DNA of 28,628 bases from a virus: IMG/VR virus record IMGVR_UViG_3300013102_000060, positions 1 through 28,628 of that record; one strand, 5' to 3'. The notes beneath the pieces were generated by a model. It was not told where the DNA came from. It did no database searches and saw nothing but the letters and a program-made list of their open reading frames with translations. Numbering within the stretch: the first letter of the stretch is position 1; every line of letters starts with the position of its first letter. The position numbers and the translations under genes were made by a program. Shown here piece by piece: positions 6,294 through 12,446 of the stretch.

Positions 6294-6320
6294 AATGTAC
6301 CGCCCGACTTGACTTGACAA
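6294..6320 (-). promoter_or_regulatory. Candidate leaderless promoter for the deacetylase gene
   Basis: Minus-strand TTGTCA (6315-6320) and TACATT (6294-6299) are 15 bases apart, and the GTG start follows six bases after the -10. It lies immediately downstream of the late-operon terminator. No ribosome site precedes the GTG, consistent with a leaderless mRNA, which actinobacteria translate well. Confidence 0.45.
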
Positions 6321-6330
6321 TAAACGACGA

Positions 6331-6362
6331 AAGACCCCCACCCGGCGAGGGGTGGGGGTCTT
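6331..6362 (-). terminator. Strong terminator ending the late/lysis operon
   Basis: AAGACCCCCACCC at 6331-6343 pairs perfectly with 6350-6362 (13 bp, six-base loop), four bases after the holin-like gene's stop. On the minus strand TCTTTCGTCGTTTATT follows. Confidence 0.88.
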
Positions 6363-6366
6363 GTCA

Positions 6367-6702
6367 CTAGTCTTTGGGTCGCTCTCGGGAGTCGAAGACT
6401 CTCAGTCCGTCGTTCTCGATGGTGACATGGCCGCTTACAGCTTCGTGCTTGCCTTCATAGGCGGGCGTCTTCGCGGAGCCGAGCACAGCGCGGATCAACC
6501 AATCCGGAAGCCGCGGTTCCAGCCAGCGCCAGAACGCATACCAAGCGCCGATCAGGATGGCCGCGACAATGGCGGACAGCGGCGTGCCATACTCTAGCAG
6601 CGCCTCGCGGTGTGGTTCGAGGATCGGCAGGAGCCCGATGGCCCACCCGATGAACGCGCCCCACAAAGCCGGGACGATGGTGCGGAGAATGGATGTGAAC
6701 AT
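6367..6702 (-). CDS. Two-helix membrane protein, probable holin
   Basis: 111-aa protein with two hydrophobic segments near the N-terminus: residues about 4-27 (SILRTIVPALWGAFIGWAIG) and about 41-60 (TPLSAIVAAILIGAWYAFW). A charged, hydrophilic tail follows. Two transmembrane helices plus a charged C-terminus, last in the lysis gene cluster and close to the endolysin, fit an actinophage holin. A longer frame extends to 6909, but the ATG at 6702 follows AAAGGAC and the upstream gene's TGA by one base, so 6702 is chosen. The four-helix protein at 7706-8089 is a competing holin candidate. Confidence 0.68.
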   Translation of the reverse strand: MFTSILRTIVPALWGAFIGWAIGLLPILEPHREALLEYGTPLSAIVAAILIGAWYAFWRWLEPRLPDWLIRAVLGSAKTPAYEGKHEAVSGHVTIENDGLRVFDSRERPKD

Positions 6703-6703
6703 G

Positions 6704-7108
6704 TCAGTCCTTTGTGATGTCGATGTCGGATGCGGCTTGGATCGTGACAGTGGCCGTGAGGTGCGCGAGGTTGTCATCGACGGCGTCCTTGATGGCAGCT
6801 TTGATGGCTTCCGGGTCCGCGCCGACTCCGGCCGAGAGCGCGGAGATCGCGGCCACGAGACCCGCGATAGTCCCCTCCAAGCGGAGAAGAATCGATTTGG
6901 AATCCGCAATCTCCTGATCGAGGTCGATCAAATCCTTTCCTCGAATCACTTTGGATTTCACGACCCGGCGAGGGATGTCATCGATCAGCGCCTGCAAGGA
7001 GGCCCCGTAGAGAGCGGACGGGCCACCATTCGCGAGAAGGTCGACAACGAAATCTAGCTTCTTCTGGTTGGACATGCTGGCGGTGGGCACAACTGGGGCT
7101 TTGGGCAT
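6704..7108 (-). CDS. Hypothetical protein of the lysis cluster
   Basis: 134-aa soluble protein between endolysin and holin-like genes. The middle is predicted helical and coiled-coil-like (LIDLDQEIADSKSILLRLEGTIAGLVAAIS). The C-terminal half has Asp/Ala-rich helices and ends with short strands (VTIQAASDIDITKD). No membrane segment is long enough, though an AGLVAAISALSAG stretch is mildly hydrophobic. The ATG at 7108 has AAGGAG six bases upstream and is preferred over one at 7132 inside the endolysin gene. Such proteins occur beside endolysins in Arthrobacter phages. It could be a minor structural or lysis accessory protein, but nothing in the sequence decides this. Confidence 0.68.
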   Translation of the reverse strand: MPKAPVVPTASMSNQKKLDFVVDLLANGGPSALYGASLQALIDDIPRRVVKSKVIRGKDLIDLDQEIADSKSILLRLEGTIAGLVAAISALSAGVGADPEAIKAAIKDAVDDNLAHLTATVTIQAASDIDITKD

Positions 7109-7118
7109 AGCTGGCTCC

Positions 7119-7709
7119 TTACGGGAGGGCAAGATTGAGGTCGATGAAGAACTGCTGATCCGCCGTGTAGACGGGCGCCGGTGCGGTTTCTCCGGCGTAC
7201 TCGACGGAGCCCGCGAACAGATCCTCGGGATTGCTACGGCCGTAGTAGCGGCTGTTCAGCACGTAGCCGTCACGCAGGATCTCGAAGTGCAGGTGCGGCC
7301 AAACGGAAGCGCCAGTGGAACCGGACAGGCCTATGACCTGGCCCTCGCTGACCCACTGGCCCACGGACACGCGAGCGGCGCTATCCAGGCAGTGGCCGTA
7401 GATGCCGATGAATGAGCCGTGATCGATGACATAGCCGTAACCGAAGAAGCTAGGCAGGATCCACCAAGGATTTGTGGCGTACGTGCCGCCGAGCCTCCCG
7501 ACGTGGAGTACCTTTCCGGATGTGACGGCGTAGACCGGCGAGCCCGACGCGGCACCGTAGTCCTGCCCGGTGTGCCCGTCTGGCTGGTAGTTGCCGTACA
7601 GGTAGACGTAATACCCCATGCCAGAGTTGGGATTCGAGTTCGGTACGACACCGGCCGTGGCACCAGATCCGAAGTCTTGCGTCAGCGGCGCATCTACTGG
7701 TCGCCTCAT
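7119..7709 (-). CDS. M23-family metallopeptidase endolysin
   Basis: 196-aa zinc endopeptidase that would cleave peptide cross-bridges of peptidoglycan for host lysis. The LytM/M23 signatures are complete: HTGQDYG (His46, Asp50) and HLHFE (His139, His141), with a further His106 in IYGHCL. The usual beta-rich segments lie between them (VYAVTSGKVLHVG, GQWVSEGQVIGLSGSTG). No signal peptide is seen, so release depends on the holin. The C-terminal 40 residues (after PEDLFAGSVEY) are low-complexity plus a short tail, too short for a wall-binding domain. It overlaps the upstream membrane-protein gene by four bases. A virion-associated role is less likely, given its place next to holin candidates. Confidence 0.9.
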   Translation of the reverse strand: MRRPVDAPLTQDFGSGATAGVVPNSNPNSGMGYYVYLYGNYQPDGHTGQDYGAASGSPVYAVTSGKVLHVGRLGGTYATNPWWILPSFFGYGYVIDHGSFIGIYGHCLDSAARVSVGQWVSEGQVIGLSGSTGASVWPHLHFEILRDGYVLNSRYYGRSNPEDLFAGSVEYAGETAPAPVYTADQQFFIDLNLALP

Positions 7710-8089
7710 TTGCGGTCCTTTCGAGGCGCCCAGTCGGGGCCGAGTCTGAGTTGGAAGAACAGGACCGCGAGCCTGACAGCAGCCACGAGGACGGCACTAT
7801 AAATGACGATCCGGAAGATCTCACGTAGGGGGGTCGCGCCAAAGAGACCGCTTGTGATGATCAGGATGAACAGTGCTGCGAGCGAGCCGAGCAGCATCAT
7901 GAGCGCCCGGCCTAGCCGGGTCTTCCACCACTCTGGATGGCAGACCCAATAGATGATCGGCAGGGCAACCCAGAACGAGCCAGCCACGTAGCCGATGTAC
8001 AAGCCGGGCAGGCCGAGCATCGAATACGTGGTCAGAAACCCCGCTCCGATCAGGGCCCAAGTGAACGCCTTGAAGATGGTCCGCTTCAC
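7706..8089 (-). CDS. Four-helix membrane protein of the lysis cluster
   Basis: 127-aa membrane protein. Hydrophobic segments lie at about 9-24 (FTWALIGAGFLTTYSMLGL), 26-49 (GLYIGYVAGSFWVALPIIYW), 62-83 (ALMMLLGSLAALFILIITSG) and 90-112 (IFRIVIYSAVLVAAVRLAVL), followed by a basic tail PRKDRK. It overlaps the endolysin start by four bases and the upstream small gene by four bases, so it is part of the lysis operon. A role as holin, second holin or lysis regulator fits the position, but the family is not one I can name with certainty. Confidence 0.7.
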   Translation of the reverse strand: MKRTIFKAFTWALIGAGFLTTYSMLGLPGLYIGYVAGSFWVALPIIYWVCHPEWWKTRLGRALMMLLGSLAALFILIITSGLFGATPLREIFRIVIYSAVLVAAVRLAVLFFQLRLGPDWAPRKDRK

Positions 8090-8328
8090 GTGGCCCCTCC
8101 TAACTTCCTCATAATCTGTGCTTCGATAGCCGGCGCGAATCCATTGCGAATATTCACCTCGCGCAGATTGGTTACTACCTGCGTTGCCTCGGCCCGCTGC
8201 TCCTGAGCAGCGCGGTGAGCGTCCACCGCATGCTCAAGAGCAGCCTCAGCCAACGTGTGATCCACAGGCTCCAACTGTGGGAGTTGGCGGACTGACGCCC
8301 ACCTAGCCCGTAGCTTGCTGAACAGCAT
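8086..8328 (-). CDS. Small helical phage protein
   Basis: 80-aa mostly helical protein: a basic start (MLFSKLRARWASVRQ), then a long amphipathic helix (HTLAEAALEHAVDAHRAAQ) and a conserved-looking end (NLREVNIRNGFAPAIEAQIM). It closely resembles the small helical proteins next to lysis genes in many Arthrobacter and Streptomyces phages. The ATG at 8328 follows a G-rich GGGGGGTG site and overlaps the end of the preceding membrane-anchored gene in another frame. A longer frame from 8427 is Arg/Ser-rich and is a shadow of that gene. Function unknown. Confidence 0.68.
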   Translation of the reverse strand: MLFSKLRARWASVRQLPQLEPVDHTLAEAALEHAVDAHRAAQEQRAEATQVVTNLREVNIRNGFAPAIEAQIMRKLGGAT

Positions 8329-8632
8329 GCGAGACACCCCCCGCCGCGTTCTCCTGGATGGCAGACATGACATGTGCCGAGAACTTTGCGTTCTCGATGA
8401 AGTCACTGTTCGTCTTGGCGAGGTCACTGTTTGTTTGGTTCGCCAGCGTCGCCGCTGACTGCCAGTTGTTCCGGTCGGTGACGAGTGCGGCGATTTGATC
8501 CTCCAGCACGCGGACTACGTCCATGTGCGCGGCCTTGGTCCACAACCTGCCCGTGAACACCAAGTAGAAGACCGCAATCGTCGCCGCCAACGGGCTGGCG
8601 AGGTTTACTACGGCGGGAATGCCGTCAATCAT
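8303..8632 (-). CDS. Single-pass membrane protein with coiled-coil tail
   Basis: 109-aa protein with one transmembrane segment at about 12-29 (SPLAATIAVFYLVFTGRL) followed by a long helical, coiled-coil-like region rich in Asn, Asp and Gln (VVRVLEDQIAALVTDRNNWQ). That makes it a bitopic protein with a soluble helical domain. The ATG at 8632 has AGGAGG four bases upstream, immediately after the fibre gene's stop. Its 3' end overlaps the next gene by 26 bases. Membrane topology and position between fibre and endolysin suggest a spanin-like or holin-accessory part; no family is claimed. Confidence 0.72.
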   Translation of the reverse strand: MIDGIPAVVNLASPLAATIAVFYLVFTGRLWTKAAHMDVVRVLEDQIAALVTDRNNWQSAATLANQTNSDLAKTNSDFIENAKFSAHVMSAIQENAAGGVSHAVQQATG

Positions 8633-8640
8633 TGGGCCTC

Positions 8641-10446
8641 CTAGAGGACATCGCAGAGAAGCTGCTCGTAGGGGCCGACGATCTTCAGCCGGCCAGCGGT
8701 TTCTTCTGCCTTGACGTAGTCCAAGATCGTGATGAACGTTGCCGTCGTGATGTATCCCTCGGTGTCCAAGCGGGACGGGTGCAGCATGAACTGCAGTGCC
8801 CGCTTTCCCGTCTCCGCTGCCTGAATGACGGTCTGCGCCTGGGCGAGCGTGTACGCGTCAATAGTGAGGTGGCCGAGGCCTTGACGGACCATTCCGTCCT
8901 GCCAGCGGGTAGTAGCGCCGATGTAGCCGGCAGCCACAGGGTGGTGGGTCAGGATGAAGCGGCCGCCGTCCGTGGCGTAGAACTGTTCCAACGTCTGCCC
9001 GTCGACGAACCCGCCGAAGTCAGTGCCCGTGGACCCGGGAGGGGCAAATCCGTCGATCTGGGCTGCTGGGATCTGCGCCCGAAGTTCCGTGAGCCCGTCA
9101 AGGATCGCGGCTTTCCATGACGCTTCGGAGTTGTCCCCGGATCCGTGGTCCTTGGAGTGGTTCCAAATCTCGGCCAACCCAGCGGTAACCCAGTCGTTCA
9201 CCATGGAGGCGGTCACTCCCACGTTTTCAGTGCGATCCCACTGTCCGGAGCAAAGCGCCAGAGAGTACTTGAAGTTGCGGGACTCCATCTGCGCACGAAC
9301 CAGAGCGTTGAAGTTCGCAAGCCCATGATCGAACCGGAACGCCAAGGTGGCGGTGGTGACCTTCTTTCGGCCGCCGCGGCGGCGACTGAAGTCCTGAATC
9401 AGGACTGCATTACTCAGGCCGGCGTCACTGACAACAGTTACCGGAGTTGTGCCTCCACCCGTCCCAAGCTGCTTCCAAGCAATCCCAGCCCAACCAGCCA
9501 ACACTGTGGAGGTTCGGATGAACACGCGTCCGTCAGCCGTTGTGAGTCGCTGCAGCGCAACGCCCGACTTGGACGTGACGAAGTTTTCTACGGTGATCGC
9601 TCCCGAACTCACTCCGGCTGGCACGCCAACGAGTGCGCTGGGGTTGGTGCTGGTCCACACACCTGTTTCACGGAATGTGTCCAGGTTTGTGCCGTCCAGC
9701 AAGGGCCCACGCAACCACGCGCCGTAGCCCCATGCCGTCCACGACGTGTTGGTGCTGGCTCGCGTCGTCCGGAAGTATCGATCCGGCGGCGCCGTCGTGG
9801 AGACGAGCGCGAGCACTTCCTGGCTCGTGAAGTTCCCGGCTTTCGCCTTGCCAACAAACAGCGAGCCCGTGAAGCTTCCTGCCGGCCAGTTCAGCAGCGT
9901 CGCAGCGACTGTCGTGGACGGGCACGTGTACAAGCCAGGGTCGCGGATGTTGTTGATGTCCTCGCCGGTAACCAATTCGCGCTGCGGCAGGCCGCGGTAT
10001 TCGATGGCTGCGCTCGGAGCGGAGGGGTTCCAGTTGGTGGCACTGTACGTGCCAGCGGATGTGAAGGCTACCTTGGCGGTTACCACGTCACCGTCCGGGG
10101 CAACGACCTGCTGCCCAGCGGAGTAGGGCGTGTTCGCTTTCCACCGCGGGAGTGCCTGGACAGCCAAAGCCGTGGCCTGGGACGCTACGCCTTCGACCGT
10201 TCCAAGGCGGGTGTCCTGCGTGGACGGGTTCCAGTTCGCCGCGTTATACGTAGCACCAGACGTGAAAGCCACCTTCGCCCGGACAGGATCACCGTTCGGG
10301 GCGATGGCGTACTTGTTGGCCGCGTAGAAGGTGTTTGGCTGCCAAGCGTCCAGTCCTCCCGGACTGCCGGCGGCACCCGTGTCGCCTTTGTCGCCCTTAG
10401 AACCGCGGAGGTTGGCGACGTAGACCCATGCCCAGTTTGCGACCAT
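8641..10446 (-). CDS. Tail fibre/spike with pyocin-knob repeats and polysaccharide deacetylase domain
   Basis: 601-aa modular receptor-binding protein. Residues 1-14 are hydrophobic and aromatic, and 15-31 are a collagen-like Gly-x-x run (GSKGDKGDTGAAGSPGG). Two copies of a chitin-binding-like unit follow at about 34-75 and 101-142, each with A-P-(N/D)-G-D, AKVAFTS and NWNPS. Residues about 155-330 hold two knob-like modules of the pyocin-fibre type (GLYTCPS, then GVWTSTNPS). From 365 on comes a NodB-like deacetylase with RFDHG (371-375, Asp373) and NHSKDH (429-434, His430/His434), and a distal FMLHPSRLD. It probably binds and de-acetylates the host surface polymer during adsorption. The ATG overlaps the upstream stop by one base and has AGGAGT upstream. 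Confidence 0.87.
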   Translation of the reverse strand: MVANWAWVYVANLRGSKGDKGDTGAAGSPGGLDAWQPNTFYAANKYAIAPNGDPVRAKVAFTSGATYNAANWNPSTQDTRLGTVEGVASQATALAVQALPRWKANTPYSAGQQVVAPDGDVVTAKVAFTSAGTYSATNWNPSAPSAAIEYRGLPQRELVTGEDINNIRDPGLYTCPSTTVAATLLNWPAGSFTGSLFVGKAKAGNFTSQEVLALVSTTAPPDRYFRTTRASTNTSWTAWGYGAWLRGPLLDGTNLDTFRETGVWTSTNPSALVGVPAGVSSGAITVENFVTSKSGVALQRLTTADGRVFIRTSTVLAGWAGIAWKQLGTGGGTTPVTVVSDAGLSNAVLIQDFSRRRGGRKKVTTATLAFRFDHGLANFNALVRAQMESRNFKYSLALCSGQWDRTENVGVTASMVNDWVTAGLAEIWNHSKDHGSGDNSEASWKAAILDGLTELRAQIPAAQIDGFAPPGSTGTDFGGFVDGQTLEQFYATDGGRFILTHHPVAAGYIGATTRWQDGMVRQGLGHLTIDAYTLAQAQTVIQAAETGKRALQFMLHPSRLDTEGYITTATFITILDYVKAEETAGRLKIVGPYEQLLCDVL

Positions 10447-10916
10447 CAGACATCACTCCTAAGGAAGAGGTGGAGCTTCCCCGTGTTGAGTGGGTTAGCG
10501 GGGTTGGTTGGGTCGTCTTGCAGCCACGCGGAGTTTTTGCGCGGGTTGACGGGCGGCTCAAGGGACACGTAGAACATGAGAGGGTTTTTCGGTGGTCTGC
10601 CGAAGAGGTCCGAGAAGGATCCGCCGCCTGTTGGGACTTGCAGGTACCAATCGGGGAAGTCTGCTCGGACGTAGTTCCCAGCGCTGTCCAACCACTGGAT
10701 CGAGACCGTGTACCAGGCGTCATCATTCATGTCCACGGTGGACTGAAGGTTGGCCGTCCATGTGCCGTCGGAGGCCGGTTGCACCGTCAGTGGCTCCGTC
10801 GGGAGCATCACGCCCGCCTTGGCGTTGGGCGAATTCAACGTGAAGTGAATCTCTGGAATTTTCCCTACGAGATGCCCGCCCCCGACGTCAGTCAGGGTGC
10901 CGGTAACTGCTGGCAT
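10446..10916 (-). CDS. BppU-like baseplate/fibre-associated protein
   Basis: 156-aa protein of strand-rich character, ordered as a small beta domain. It begins MPAVTGTLTDVGG and includes WTANLQSTVDMNDDAWYTVSIQWLDSAGNY, similar in layout to the upper baseplate/receptor-binding accessory proteins (BppU-like). A Pro/Asn-rich tail (LEPPVNPRKNSAW, NPANPLN) follows. No enzyme motif. The ATG at 10916 has a perfect GGAGG site and lies directly after a terminator hairpin. It is coupled to the fibre gene, whose ATG overlaps its stop, which supports a joint role in the receptor-binding device. It could be a fibre adaptor. Confidence 0.62.
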   Translation of the reverse strand: MPAVTGTLTDVGGGHLVGKIPEIHFTLNSPNAKAGVMLPTEPLTVQPASDGTWTANLQSTVDMNDDAWYTVSIQWLDSAGNYVRADFPDWYLQVPTGGGSFSDLFGRPPKNPLMFYVSLEPPVNPRKNSAWLQDDPTNPANPLNTGKLHLFLRSDV

Positions 10917-10935
10917 AGGTGCCTCCTGGGCATAG

Positions 10936-10958
10936 AAAAGGCCCCGGAGTGCGGGGCC
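10936..10958 (-). terminator. Intrinsic terminator inside the late operon
   Basis: Minus strand: GGCCCCG, five-base loop, CGGGGCC, then TTTT. It separates the tail module from the receptor-binding and lysis genes, and lies only 12 bases upstream of the next gene's GGAGG site. Downstream genes then depend on read-through, antitermination or a nearby promoter. Confidence 0.75.
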
Positions 10959-10980
10959 CTGACTGGGTATGAAATTGGGG

Positions 10981-11154
10981 TTAGGCTTCGGGAGTCGTCG
11001 CGAGGTCGAGCAAGTTCAAGAGCTCGACGATGCGCGCCTCTTTGACCTTCTCTCGCGCATTCGCCTGAGCCAGCGCCCATTGCGCTTCCGCGAGTGCGGT
11101 CCTGTACTCGGCGTGGATGCTTTCGTGAAGCATCTGGATTTCTTTTTTATCCAC
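10981..11154 (-). CDS. Small helical protein, 57 aa
   Basis: Short gene starting with GTG at 11154, which follows AAGGGTG with normal spacing; an ATG seven codons on has no better site. The product is almost wholly helical (LHESIHAEYRTALAEAQWALAQ, then REKVKEARIVELLNLLDLATT), charged and amphipathic, compatible with a coiled coil. It sits alone between a plus-strand lipoprotein gene and a terminator. Because the lipoprotein gene interrupts the late operon here, this small gene may be transcribed by read-through from the fibre gene at 11630-12442. Unassigned. Confidence 0.55.
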   Translation of the reverse strand: MDKKEIQMLHESIHAEYRTALAEAQWALAQANAREKVKEARIVELLNLLDLATTPEA

Positions 11155-11172
11155 TGGAATCACCCTTGGGGG

Positions 11173-11201
11173 TTTTAATTTGGCCGCACGGCCGTTAACG
11201 T
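11173..11201 (+). promoter_or_regulatory. Candidate leaderless promoter of the lipoprotein gene
   Basis: A TAACGT box (11196-11201) lies six bases before the ATG at 11208, and TTTTAA is a weak -35 at 11173-11178. The dyad GGCCG-CA-CGGCC at 11183-11194 sits between them and could be an operator. No GGAGG-type site precedes the ATG. The call rests on spacing alone. Confidence 0.35.
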
Positions 11202-11207
11202 TCGGGC

Positions 11208-11633
11208 ATGAGAAAACTTGGGGGAATCGTCCTTTTGACGGCCTTTGCACTCACCGCATGCTCGACACCAGCAACCACGACATCGACGGTCCCGGCGACT
11301 TCCACAACCGACGTCGCGCAGGCCGCCAAGATGGCGCCGTTGCTCACAGTGCCGGAACCGTCGCCATCTCTCGCGCCGGAATTCAGCGAACCGACAGCCC
11401 GCGAGAAGTTCCTTGTGGGCGTCAAGAAGAACTGGAGGGAAAGCAGTATCCCTTCGGACGATGTCCTCGTGCAGCGTGGCGTAGAGTCATGTGCTCTTTT
11501 TGACCAAGGCCTGACAATGGGTGAGATCGGCGAGCGCGGTGGCAGCACAATCGCTGATTGGGATAATGCTGCGGCTATCGCGATCTATGCCAGCCGCGTC
11601 TTCTGCACGCAGCACAATACCGACAGCCACTAG
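11208..11633 (+). CDS. Phage-encoded lipoprotein (DUF732-like), probable moron
   Basis: 141-aa lipoprotein on the opposite strand to the surrounding late genes. A basic N-terminus, hydrophobic stretch and lipobox LTAC (Cys18) give a type II signal peptide, followed by a Thr/Ser/Pro-rich linker (20-60). The folded part has two Cys (95 and 133) in an arrangement like the DUF732 domain of actinobacterial secreted proteins: VQRGVESCALFDQG and ASRVFCTQH. It should be anchored outside the cell membrane. Its stop overlaps the fibre gene's stop region (convergent, four bases). Independent orientation and a private promoter suggest expression in the lysogen, with superinfection exclusion as one possible role. 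The DUF732 link is by cysteine pattern only. Confidence 0.74.
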   Translation: MRKLGGIVLLTAFALTACSTPATTTSTVPATSTTDVAQAAKMAPLLTVPEPSPSLAPEFSEPTAREKFLVGVKKNWRESSIPSDDVLVQRGVESCALFDQGLTMGEIGERGGSTIADWDNAAAIAIYASRVFCTQHNTDSH

Positions 11634-12442
11634 GGAGTGATCTTCCGGATGTTCCCAGCGCCATCAATGTAAACGTTCGGTTCCACGCCGGACACCGTGC
11701 CGGGGCTGTTGACCTTTAGGGTGCCTTGGATTTCCACCGCACCAACGAGGTCGATGTCGGTCGCCTGCATTCCAGCCTTGCCGCTCCGCGTGAAGACGAA
11801 GGAGTTCCCAGCCGGTCCGGTTAGCTGTGGACCCGACGCCGTCCCCGATAGGTAACCGCCAGCGCTGAACTGCACGCTGCCGCCAAACAGACTTGGGTCC
11901 ACGGTCATTCCGCCAGCTTTGATCTTGCCGGTGGTGACGTTGAGGTCGTTCTTCAGGGTGGTCACACCCTCAACTGACAGCGTCCCTGTCGTTTTCATCG
12001 GGCCGTTCACGTTGAAGTCACCAGTAACTGTGGTGTTGCCAGCAACCGTTGTGACACCGTTCAGGTCAGTCGGGCCGGTGACAGTGAATTCGCCAGTGAC
12101 GGTGGTGACGCCATCCAGGTCCGTGTCACCGGTGACAATGAGCGGTCCCCATACATCGGTTTGACCACTGAGCCGAACAGTTCCCGTGGCGGTGAATGTG
12201 CCCGTCATGTTGACGGACCCAGACATGTTGATGGTCCCGGTAGCTTCCAGCAGCCCGGAGACAGTTGCGGAGCCTGTGACGTAGAGGCCGCCGTTCTCGA
12301 TGGTGATCGACCCGCCGTTGTAGACCGACATCCCGCCCCGACCGATGGCCATGCTGTTCTGGTTCGTTGCGAACTGCAGTGCCCTTAGCTGCCGGAAGAT
12401 CTCGTTGACGTCTCCGCGGGTAAGGTCATTGATCTGGCCCAT
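11630..12442 (-). CDS. Repeat-rich tail fibre/baseplate protein
   Basis: 270-aa protein. An N-terminal helix (GQINDLTRGDVNEIFRQLRAL, reading on to ATNQNSM) probably forms a trimerising or attachment segment. Residues about 43-175 are a run of Gly/Thr/Val-rich short strands with a recurrent V-T-G/L-x-G-V-T-T-V pattern, the look of a beta-helical fibre shaft. The C-terminal 90 residues (GGYLSGTASG onward to VYIDGAGNIRKITP) form a compact domain. The start at 12442 follows the preceding TGA by four bases. A longer frame to 12541 overlaps the upstream gene and is not used. It is the third gene after the distal tail protein, so it probably belongs to the tail tip. Confidence 0.75.
   Translation of the reverse strand: MGQINDLTRGDVNEIFRQLRALQFATNQNSMAIGRGGMSVYNGGSITIENGGLYVTGSATVSGLLEATGTINMSGSVNMTGTFTATGTVRLSGQTDVWGPLIVTGDTDLDGVTTVTGEFTVTGPTDLNGVTTVAGNTTVTGDFNVNGPMKTTGTLSVEGVTTLKNDLNVTTGKIKAGGMTVDPSLFGGSVQFSAGGYLSGTASGPQLTGPAGNSFVFTRSGKAGMQATDIDLVGAVEIQGTLKVNSPGTVSGVEPNVYIDGAGNIRKITP
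11918..12280 (-). repeat. Beta-solenoid-type repeats within the fibre gene
   Basis: The encoded segment repeats a short Thr/Val/Gly motif about every 10-20 residues: ATGTINMSG, ATGTVRLSG, VTGDTDLDGVTTVTG, VTGPTDLNGVTTVAG, TTGTLSVEGVTT. At the DNA level the two best copies are of about 54-60 bases (near 12040-12160). Such repeats can expand or contract by slippage. Confidence 0.65.
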
Positions 12443-12446
12443 AACT

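Noticed and set aside
6288-6341. N-terminal extension of the deacetylase gene to a GTG at 6341
   Set aside because: That codon lies inside the perfect terminator stem at 6331-6362, so a transcript carrying it is unlikely.
9145-10572. 475-aa plus-strand reading frame opposite the fibre gene
   Set aside because: Arg/Val/Gly-rich composition and no ribosome site; it is the antisense shadow of the fibre and its neighbour, whose domains are recognisable.
11918-12280. CRISPR array or tandem repeat locus
   Set aside because: The repeats are in frame, degenerate and coding for a fibre; there are no identical repeats with unique spacers.
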